Of a stretch of DNA of 64,000 nt, positions 57,833-64,000 are shown one piece after another. The notes beneath the pieces were generated by a model. That model was given only the letters and a program-made list of their open reading frames with translations, was not told the DNA's origin and did no database searches. Both the position numbers and the translations under genes were made by a program. Positions within the stretch are counted from its first letter, which is position 1, and the number at the start of each line of letters is the position of its first letter. The stretch spans positions 1 through 64,000 of the forward strand of contig NZ_JBFDUZ010000003.1 of NCBI RefSeq assembly GCF_040719145.1, read 5' to 3'. This stretch comes from Paenibacillus sp. JQZ6Y-1. Its GTDB lineage: Bacteria > Bacillota > Bacilli > Paenibacillales > Paenibacillaceae.

Positions 57833-57862
57833 ATTTTACAATAAGGCAATTGTCGAAATCAA
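57833..57862 (-). promoter_or_regulatory. candidate promoter of the STM4015-4011 operon
   Basis: Minus-strand -35 TTGATT (57857-57862), 18-base spacer, -10 TAAAAT (57833-57838), 57 bp before the STM4015 start. No operator repeat stands out. The rest of the gap to rdgB (57863-58047) shows no gene I trust. Confidence 0.6.
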
Positions 57863-58047
57863 AGAATACCGTTTCACCATATCTACCGGATGTTAAAAAT
57901 AAAAGCCATGCTGCGGTGACGATACTTCTGCTCATTTGCATTTCATTTTCCTGTCTCTGCCTGCATGAATTGCGACGAAAAGGGAATGAACGGCAATGAA
58001 GCATGAAGCGGTCTCCCGCGCATGGCTTTGCTTGTTCTTGTATCCAG

Positions 58048-58680
58048 TTATACTTCCAATTGCAGCTGAGCGATCAGCTTACGCAGCGCAGCGCCACGGT
58101 GACTGATGCTTTGCTTTTGTTCCATCGTTAGATCCGCCATCGTCTTCTGCTCGGTTGGCAGGTAAAACAACGGATCATATCCAAAACCGCTATTACCGGA
58201 TGGCGTAGCAGTAATCCAACCTTCGACCGTACCTTCCGCCGTCCACGTCTGGTGGCTAGACGGATCGTACAGCGCCAGACTGCATACAAACCGTGCTGGA
58301 CTAAGCAGCGGTTGCTCAGTATCTTCGCCTAGCTGTAATTCCTCCAGCGCACTTAGCAGCTTAGTATTATTATCCGCATCGGTTGCCTGCTCACCCGCAT
58401 AACGTGCGGAATAGACGCCGGGTTCACCATCCAGACGATCTACACACAAACCAGAATCGTCCGCCAGCACTGGCACGCCGAGTGCATCGGCAACTAATTT
58501 GGCTTTTTTGAAGGCATTTTGGGAGAAGGTTACCCCATCTTCCACAATCTCCGGCAAATCGGGATAATCGAACATACTGCGCACCTCAAAGCCCAGCGTG
58601 GCAAACGCATGTGCGAATTCCTTCACCTTGCCTTTATTTTTGGTTGCTACAATGACGATATTGCCGGAAAGGACACTCAT
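58048..58680 (-). CDS. rdgB: XTP/dITP (Ham1-type) diphosphatase
   Basis: House-cleaning pyrophosphatase that removes ITP, dITP and XTP. The 210-residue product has the substrate motif [12 protein letters not shown] (11-22), the metal site [15 protein letters not shown], and [14 protein letters not shown] overlaps the rph stop by 4 bases. Bacillus has the same rph-ysnA pair. Confidence 0.96.
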   Translation of the reverse strand: MSVLSGNIVIVATKNKGKVKEFAHAFATLGFEVRSMFDYPDLPEIVEDGVTFSQNAFKKAKLVADALGVPVLADDSGLCVDRLDGEPGVYSARYAGEQATDADNNTKLLSALEELQLGEDTEQPLLSPARFVCSLALYDPSSHQTWTAEGTVEGWITATPSGNSGFGYDPLFYLPTEQKTMADLTMEQKQSISHRGAALRKLIAQLQLEV

Positions 58681-59435
58681 ACCTGTGCTCCCGCCTGACC
58701 AGAGCTGATTTTCAATGCAATCGGCCCTAAAATTTCTTTTTGTGCTTCGATCATAGTCAGTATGCCCTGCTCACCAAGCTCCAGCATCTGATCTAGCTCT
58801 TTGCGGTTGAATGGACGTTCTTCGCCTGTGCCTTGCAGCTCGACGAATTCGCCTTTGCCCGTCATAACAATGTTCATATCGACTTTGGCTTTGGAATCCT
58901 CTTCATAGTTCAGATCCAGTACTGCACGGTCGCCCACGATGCCTACGCTGACCGAAGCCAGATAATCCGTAATCGGGAAACGAGCCAGCTTATGCTGAAC
59001 CGCCAGCTTGTCCATCGCTATAGCCAGCGCCACAAATGAACCAGTGATGGACGTGGTGCGTGTACCACCATCCGCCTGAATGACATCGCAGTCCACAGTA
59101 ATCGTACGCTCGCCAAGTGCTTGCAGATCGATAACCGAGCGCAGCGCGCGACCGATCAGACGTTGAATTTCCATCGTGCGTCCGCCCAGTTTGCCTTTGG
59201 CAGCTTCACGCTGATTCCGCGTTTGTGTTGCGCGTGGCAGCATGGAATATTCTGCGGTTACCCAGCCTTTGCCCTGTCCCTTCATAAAATGCGGAACCCG
59301 TTCTTCTACCGATGCGGTGCACAGTACTTTCGTGTCGCCAACTTCGATATACACGGAACCTTCCGCGTATTTGTTCACATTGGGGGTTATTTTCAAGGGG
59401 CGCAGCTCATTTTGCTGCCGTCCGTTGATTCTCAT
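58677..59435 (-). CDS. rph: ribonuclease PH
   Basis: Phosphorolytic 3'-5' exoribonuclease for tRNA 3' maturation. The 252-residue product starts [16 protein letters not shown] and has [10 protein letters not shown]-like [20 protein letters not shown], the phosphate-binding [13 protein letters not shown], and the core [16 protein letters not shown]. The start at 59435 has AGGAGG 9 bases upstream; the open frame runs 21 residues further without support. Confidence 0.97.
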   Translation of the reverse strand: MRINGRQQNELRPLKITPNVNKYAEGSVYIEVGDTKVLCTASVEERVPHFMKGQGKGWVTAEYSMLPRATQTRNQREAAKGKLGGRTMEIQRLIGRALRSVIDLQALGERTITVDCDVIQADGGTRTTSITGSFVALAIAMDKLAVQHKLARFPITDYLASVSVGIVGDRAVLDLNYEEDSKAKVDMNIVMTGKGEFVELQGTGEERPFNRKELDQMLELGEQGILTMIEAQKEILGPIALKISSGQAGAQV

Positions 59436-59681
59436 AGTTGTATGCCTCCTGCTTCTTATTCGCATTCTTATTTTAACAAACATGGGTTGTAAAAGCACTC
59501 TAATAAAGTGTGGGGTGCTAAATGATTCGATTGAGGATGAACGATTTATTGAATGACGTTCGGGAGTTAGATCGCGTGATTGGTAAGTGGGGGCTGGGTG
59601 ATTGGGTTGGTTGGGGGGATGAGGTTTAAATATGGTATAGGTACGTCTATGTAGGAATTGATGCAGAAAGAGGCGATGATA

Positions 59682-60260
59682 ATGGATAGCAATTCTTCGG
59701 GGAAAATGCCGTATCGTTTAAGCAGTTTGAATGTGGAGCAGGCGACGTTGGAGTGGTTGGAAAAGCGTGGGGTTAGTATTCGGGAGATTGGGGAATTGGT
59801 GTTGTTTTTGCAGCAGGGATATTTTCCAGATCTGACGATTGAGGAATGTGAGCAGAGCGTGAAGAAGGTACTGATGAAGCGTGAGGTGCAAAATGCCCTA
59901 TTGACGGGTGTGCAGCTGGATATTCTGGCAGAGCAACGGCAATTGATCTCTCCGCTTCAGGAGATGATCGAGAATGACGAAGGGCTGTATGGCGTGGACG
60001 AGATTTTGGCGTTTGCGATTGTGAATGTGTATGGCAGTATTGGATTTACGAATTATGGGTATATTGATAAGCTGAAGCCGGGCGTGCTGGGACGGCTGAA
60101 TGATAAAAGTCTAGGGCCGATTCATACGTTTTTTGATGATATTGTCGGGGCGATTGCAGCGGCAGCAAGTAGTCGCATTGCGCATGGACGACGGATGGAG
60201 CAGGAATTACAGCAGGATACGGGAAGTATGAATTTGCCAGAAGATGATGAAACGACATAA
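59682..60260 (+). CDS. pgpA: phosphatidylglycerophosphatase A-like protein (YutG/PgpA family)
   Basis: 192-residue protein of the PgpA superfamily. The conserved block [20 protein letters not shown] and [20 protein letters not shown] is present. Unlike E. coli PgpA it is not strongly hydrophobic and fits the soluble Firmicute YutG type, whose lipid phosphatase activity is inferred. The start at 59682 follows AAAGAGG at 8 bases. Stands alone on the plus strand, ending in a long hairpin. Confidence 0.82.
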   Translation: MDSNSSGKMPYRLSSLNVEQATLEWLEKRGVSIREIGELVLFLQQGYFPDLTIEECEQSVKKVLMKREVQNALLTGVQLDILAEQRQLISPLQEMIENDEGLYGVDEILAFAIVNVYGSIGFTNYGYIDKLKPGVLGRLNDKSLGPIHTFFDDIVGAIAAAASSRIAHGRRMEQELQQDTGSMNLPEDDETT

Positions 60261-60374
60261 ACGTTCATTGATGTGTGTGATGTATGCTTGAACCGTATAG
60301 GATTGCAAATAAGATGTGGAATGTGAGCTGTGCGATCTGTACAACGACTTCCGCATTAATTCCAATCATCCAAA

Positions 60375-60467
60375 AAAACCGCTAGTTTCTTTGCCGATGT
60401 ATGACAGCTACATTCACGAAAGGTGAGCGTAACGATACATACAAGATGCAAAGAAGCAGGCGGTTTT
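60375..60467 (+). terminator. long hairpin after the pgpA-like gene
   Basis: AAAACCGC (60375-60382) pairs with GCGGTTTT (60460-60467), continued by TTTCTTTGC with GCAAAGAA, in a stem of about 22 pairs with bulges around a 45-base loop. Flanks allow termination in both directions. Confidence 0.7.
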
Positions 60468-60519
60468 CTTATGTTCCAATCATTGATGATTATCGCGACT
60501 ACATAGATGAATAATAGAC

Positions 60520-61182
60520 TTAACGCATGATTGTATGCGATTCTTCGTCATGTTGATCATGGGCGTCTGTATTACGATTACTTAGCTTGATGTCAGGGCT
60601 ACGCAGATTGAATTTGCGATGTTGGCGCGCCTTATGCTTGGCTTCACTGTCGCTAGCAAGAGAGCGTAGCACGATCAACCAGACGAGACATAATGCAGTA
60701 AATACATAGACCAGAAGTAACGATAGCAGCCCTTCGTAATTACGGGTGGATAGTCCAGACAGCATGAGCAGTCCGAGTGTCGGAATCAGCAGTGCCGATA
60801 GAAAACGCGGCGGCAGGCTGGCACCATTGCGGCGCGATGCAAGCAATGACGGTACGATATAAGCAAGCGTTGTATAAAAAGCAATCAGCGCGAATCCGTT
60901 ACTGAGTCTACCTGCATAAGTGGTAAACGGAATCAGCGCGGCGGACCAGCCCTGATAAAAGGCAATATTGATCACACTGATGACCCCTTGCACAATAGTG
61001 AGCCACAGTCCCAGGTAAACGAGAACCGAACGAATTCGGTACCAGTTCGCTCCCTTACGTTCCACCAAAATGGCCAGACTACCAAACAATCCGATCATGG
61101 CGCTGACCAATAAGGATAAATAAGCGACCAAACGTAGTCCCTGTACTGCGATATCAATCCATGTGCTGTCTGCATTGTTCAT
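60520..61182 (-). CDS. integral membrane protein, unknown function
   Basis: 220 residues with about five hydrophobic segments (about 17-39, 52-75, 88-112, 128-145, 151-175) and a charged cytoplasmic-looking C-terminal tail (KHKARQHRKFNLRSPDIKLS). No family recognised. The start at 61182 uses AAAGGGG 11 bases upstream; the frame opens 13 codons earlier without a spaced site. Converges with the pgpA-like gene on a shared hairpin. Confidence 0.65.
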   Translation of the reverse strand: MNNADSTWIDIAVQGLRLVAYLSLLVSAMIGLFGSLAILVERKGANWYRIRSVLVYLGLWLTIVQGVISVINIAFYQGWSAALIPFTTYAGRLSNGFALIAFYTTLAYIVPSLLASRRNGASLPPRFLSALLIPTLGLLMLSGLSTRNYEGLLSLLLVYVFTALCLVWLIVLRSLASDSEAKHKARQHRKFNLRSPDIKLSNRNTDAHDQHDEESHTIMR

Positions 61183-61323
61183 GATGATGGCCCCTTTCAT
61201 CTCCGGGCTGAAATAAAACATACGGCGTTGAAGCGTTATAGGTAGTTTACGTTCGGTAGCTTAATTCCTGATGAAATTGGACTTAATTCCAGTTAAATCT
61301 CGACGAGAATCACAAATGTTGTA

Positions 61324-61332
61324 TGCTATAAT
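61324..61332 (+). promoter_or_regulatory. extended -10 promoter of the DUF2306 gene pair
   Basis: TGCTATAAT gives a perfect -10 (61327-61332) with the TGn extension, about 128 bp upstream of the first gene. No convincing -35. Confidence 0.55.
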
Positions 61333-61459
61333 CGAACGAGTATACAAGCGGAACGGAAATAGGATCGCACAGCTTGCGCCTGATCATAGAGCCGCGGGAT
61401 AGCTTTGTTATGCGGCTGCGGCAGACTAGAAAAGATGAACGTTGAGGGGACATGACTAT

Positions 61460-61681
61460 ATGGCGGACGAAAAAACCGGAAGGAACCGGCATGTATTGTT
61501 TACAATAAAAAATACGCGGGATATGAAACCGCAGATACATAATTTGCAGTCTACCATTCGTCATACCGAAATTCAACTGGACCACCAGAGATCGTCGTCA
61601 GATCAGCATCGGCAGGTAGAATCGTTTTTGACTTCTACGCGTCATGCGCTATATCAGCTGACCGAGCAGCTTGGGGCATGA
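61460..61681 (+). CDS. small hypothetical protein
   Basis: 73-residue charged, His-rich, helical protein (MADEKTGRNRHVLFTIKNTR start; QHRQVESFLTSTRHALYQL near the end). No family recognised. GAGGGG lies 10 bases before the ATG. Its stop overlaps the start of the DUF2306 gene as ATGA, which supports it being a real, coupled gene. Confidence 0.6.
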   Translation: MADEKTGRNRHVLFTIKNTRDMKPQIHNLQSTIRHTEIQLDHQRSSSDQHRQVESFLTSTRHALYQLTEQLGA

Positions 61682-62397
61682 TGTTGACTACATTGTGGAA
61701 GCACCACCTAGTCAAAATGGTTCCTCGCAGCACATTGCCGCTATTGATTATCCTTACGACGCTCTATAGCATTCATACGCTTTATGCCAATCTGATTGCC
61801 GATCCCCAAGCGGCGGATTTTCTAAGTCAGAAAACAGGTGCAAACCAACCGCCTCATCTGCCGCTGTGGCTGAATATTATGTACATTCATGTGATAGCAG
61901 CTTGTCTAGCGCTGGTGGGTGGTGCATTTAATTTCTCATCATATCTGTTACGTCGTTATCGCCGCTGGCATCGGGTGAACGGGTACATGTATGTGATCGC
62001 GATTCTGGTGGTCGATCTGACATCCGGTTATCTCGCTCCTTATGCGACTGGTGGCAAGGTGACTAGTATTCCCTTTAACCTCGTCAATATCGCTTGGATT
62101 TGGATCACGATTACAGCGCTGGTGCAGATCAGAAAGGGCAGATGGCAGCGTCATCGTCGCTGGATGGTGCGCAGTTATTTATTTTGCTTTACGAATATGT
62201 TTATTCACAGTCTAGAATGGCTGTGCCAGCATGTGGTGGGATTGAATCTGCTGACCAGTTATATTATCGGTGTGTACGGGGCGATTGTACTCAATATAGG
62301 TATTGCGGAATGTATCAATAGAATCTGGTTACGCGAATCAATGGATGTAGAGGATCAGGCGAAAGCGAAGGATGAGCATCGTTATCCGTCGTCCTGA
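61678..62397 (+). CDS. DUF2306-type membrane protein
   Basis: 239 residues with about six membrane segments. The features HRVNGYMYVIAILVVDLTSG and the basic HRRWMVRSYLFCFTNMFIHS fit the DUF2306 family as I know it. Function unknown. Translationally coupled to the upstream 73-residue gene. Confidence 0.72.
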   Translation: MMLTTLWKHHLVKMVPRSTLPLLIILTTLYSIHTLYANLIADPQAADFLSQKTGANQPPHLPLWLNIMYIHVIAACLALVGGAFNFSSYLLRRYRRWHRVNGYMYVIAILVVDLTSGYLAPYATGGKVTSIPFNLVNIAWIWITITALVQIRKGRWQRHRRWMVRSYLFCFTNMFIHSLEWLCQHVVGLNLLTSYIIGVYGAIVLNIGIAECINRIWLRESMDVEDQAKAKDEHRYPSS

Positions 62398-62413
62398 TCG
62401 ACAACTATCCAAA

Positions 62414-62486
62414 AGAGCGGCAATCGTACTGCATATCAGGATGGTATCATCTCATGATATGCAGTACGATCGCCGCTCTATTTTTG
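62414..62486 (+). terminator. very long-stem terminator after the DUF2306 gene
   Basis: A 25-base arm (62414-62438) pairs with 62455-62479 with at most one mismatch around a 16-base loop, followed by ATTTTTG on the plus strand. Unusually long for a terminator. Confidence 0.85.
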
Positions 62487-62576
62487 TTATGCCTTGCTAT
62501 CTCTATATACGCAATAGACTGCATGATGGAGAAATCCAACAGTCACTAAAACTCTTATCCTTGCCTTCCTACCGTA

Positions 62577-63560
62577 TCAAGAGATAACGGAGTATAGGAT
62601 ATGACCGTTCTGCTCCTCATGCCGGATTCTGCCGCAGCGCTCTAATTCGTTCAAATGTGCTAGCGTTTCTGACATGGCGAACCGTAGCTGATGCAAGGAT
62701 AATGTGCTATTGAACAAACCGACGCAAATGTCGTATGCGCTAGATGGATGCTGACGCAGCATATGCTCCATTTTGTCTAACCGCTCACTATGATGCTCCA
62801 GCAGCTTAATCGTACGCTCCTGAAAAGCAGTAAATGGACGCCGATGACCGGGGTAAGCCTGCGCTACTTCATATTTGCCTAGCTGACGCAGTCCCTCCAA
62901 ATACAAATGCAGCGGATGTGGATCACTGCCCGGAATAAGGCTAATATTGGGCGAAATTTGCGGCAGGACAGCATCGCCGCAAAAGATAATTTTCTGCTCT
63001 GGCTCGTAAAAGGAAATATGCCCCGCCGCATGACCCGACGTTTCAATCGTTTCCCATGTACGTCCGCCCATTTGTAGCGGTTGTCCGGGTACAATGATCG
63101 ACACCTGCGGCTGCGGCGTCACCTGCGGGATAAAGCTATGTAGATGCTCCGGCAGCTGCGAGGTAATCTCATTTGGCATACCATGACGAGCAAATTGCCC
63201 GACCAAATCATGCGCCGCTGTACTATCCAGCCCCCAAGAGCGAACCGCTTCCGCCAGCGCTCGCTGCGATAGCCATACCGGAATACCCGTCTGCTGCTGA
63301 AACCAACCCGACAAACCGTAATGATCGGGATGATGATGGGTTAGCACAACGGATTGCAGCGCCGACCACGGAATCTCCAGCTGCTTCAACACATCCTGCC
63401 AAGCCTGCTCATTATCAGGTGTACGTGGTCCGGGGTCGATCACACTCCATCCGTCCGGTCCGCCCACCAGATAGCTGTTCACCCAGCGCAGCGGATAGGA
63501 CATCGCTATTTTGACCTGAATAATCTGATGTTCCCCATATGTAATTTCCGGCAATTGCAT
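62577..63560 (-). CDS. metallo-beta-lactamase-fold hydrolase
   Basis: 327 residues. The MBL metal motif THHHPDHYG (HxHxDH) is at about 75-83, SGHAAGHISFY and FCGDAVLP supply further ligands, and a winged-helix-like C-terminal part (about 245-325) follows. It fits the glyoxalase II/LACTB2-like branch; substrate unknown. The start at 63560 was preferred over an ATG three codons upstream that directly abuts GGAGGG. Confidence 0.85.
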   Translation of the reverse strand: MQLPEITYGEHQIIQVKIAMSYPLRWVNSYLVGGPDGWSVIDPGPRTPDNEQAWQDVLKQLEIPWSALQSVVLTHHHPDHYGLSGWFQQQTGIPVWLSQRALAEAVRSWGLDSTAAHDLVGQFARHGMPNEITSQLPEHLHSFIPQVTPQPQVSIIVPGQPLQMGGRTWETIETSGHAAGHISFYEPEQKIIFCGDAVLPQISPNISLIPGSDPHPLHLYLEGLRQLGKYEVAQAYPGHRRPFTAFQERTIKLLEHHSERLDKMEHMLRQHPSSAYDICVGLFNSTLSLHQLRFAMSETLAHLNELERCGRIRHEEQNGHILYSVIS

Positions 63561-63631
63561 ACTCTCCATCCCTCCACTATTCCAAATACAGACAGCATAT
63601 CATGTTCCTTAGCGAAATTAAAATCCAACAC

Positions 63632-63692
63632 AAAAACCCTTCTATCCTCACCGTCTGCCCTTCAGCAGCAGGTGAATATTAGAAGGGTTTTT
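63632..63692 (-). terminator. bidirectional terminator after the right-edge gene
   Basis: ACCCTTCTA (63636-63644) pairs with TAGAAGGGT (63680-63688), with T-runs on both strands. Separates the edge gene from the MBL-fold gene. Confidence 0.8.
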
Positions 63693-63714
63693 CTCGTCTT
63701 CGTACTTTCATCGC

Positions 63715-64000
63715 TCAATAACTTTCTTCCCAAGGATTGAACATTTCGTGTTTGAAGTAGGTAGCATCTGCAGACTTTTCGTCCCAGCTCCATGTTTTTT
63801 GGCTTGCTTTTTCCAGCTCTTCACTTTTGATTTCGCGAATTTGATCCAGAATTGTGTAGTCTTTGCCCATCTCTTTTTGATGTTCCCAGATAACGAACAT
63901 GATGCTGTCGAGGCTATCGCCATAACCAACTACATGTACACGACCAGCAGGATCATTCAGACCTACATTCAGGAAATCATTGGTGACGATGTATTTATCG
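63715..64000 (-). CDS. partial protein running off the right edge, family not recognised
   Basis: The frame is open from the window edge to a stop at 63715, giving the last 94 residues. The visible part includes FLNVGLNDPAGRVHVVGYGD and MFVIWEHQKEMGKDYTILDQ, with a charged C-terminus ending NPWEESY. An internal ATG is at 63898-63900, but the continuous, well-composed frame upstream shows the gene begins outside. Terminator at 63632-63692. Confidence 0.6.
   Translation of the reverse strand, partial: DKYIVTNDFLNVGLNDPAGRVHVVGYGDSLDSIMFVIWEHQKEMGKDYTILDQIREIKSEELEKASQKTWSWDEKSADATYFKHEMFNPWEESY

Noticed and set aside
57795-58004. 69-codon minus-strand frame between rdgB and the STM4015-like gene
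   Set aside because: It spans the likely promoter of the STM401x operon and lacks a ribosome binding site.

Overview
The window looks like a chromosomal segment of a Paenibacillus-type endospore-forming Firmicute. The evidence is the gene order (rplU-prp-rpmA-spo0B-obg; radC-mreBCD-minCD-rodA; hemA-hemX-hemC-hemD-hemB-hemL; ysoA-tig-clpP-clpX-lon-engB; rph-rdgB), a Spo0B phosphotransferase, a T-box leader on valS, the L27 N-terminal extension with its Prp protease, and strong AGGAGG ribosome binding sites. Species cannot be fixed from the sequence alone. Nearly all core genes lie on the minus strand and are read right to left.

Layout. 1-79 is the 5' end of a 16S rRNA gene (minus strand). Its leader has boxA and two sigma-A promoters (about 80-421). 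A gene-free stretch follows, with a nested hairpin and 17 tandem copies of a 7-bp unit. 1.2-5.1 kb: pheB-hom-thrB-pheA (threonine and phenylalanine synthesis) behind a good promoter. 5.4-10.3 kb: rng, rplU, prp, rpmA, spo0B, obgE. 10.4-17.4 kb: maf-radC-mreBCD-minCD-rodA (cell shape and division site) and a small membrane protein. 17.5-23.4 kb: valS (with T-box)-folC-murC. 23.5-32.6 kb: hemA-hemX-precorrin-2 dehydrogenase-hemC-cobA/hemD-hemB-hemL plus an RluA-type pseudouridine synthase, a complete glutamate-to-uroporphyrinogen/siroheme block. 33-43.8 kb: an unassigned protein, engB, lon, a folded intergenic element, ispG, clpX, clpP, tig and a YsoA-like protein (protein quality control).

44.0-57.9 kb is the accessory part. 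Two identical tRNA-Arg(TCT) genes in inverted orientation bracket 5.4 kb. That segment carries an AlkA-type glycosylase, a divergent AraC regulator/Gfo-Idh-MocA oxidoreductase pair, a PsiE-like membrane protein with a small partner, and an 84-residue protein that resembles the Gpp34 (Cry34, aegerolysin-like) insecticidal proteins but lacks the middle of the fold. Beyond the second tRNA are a FapA-domain protein and a five-gene minus-strand operon that I recognise as the uncharacterised STM4015-STM4014-STM4013-STM4012-STM4011 cassette: leucine-rich protein, ATP-grasp enzyme, alkaline-phosphatase-superfamily hydrolase, HemN-like radical SAM enzyme and a second radical SAM enzyme with extra C-terminal cysteines. 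This is the best candidate for an undescribed system here.

58.0-64.0 kb returns to core and miscellaneous genes: rph-rdgB, a PgpA-like phosphatase, membrane proteins including a DUF2306 protein, a metallo-beta-lactamase-fold hydrolase, and the 3' part of a gene running off the right edge.

Family assignments come from motif recognition and memory of families; no database search was run.
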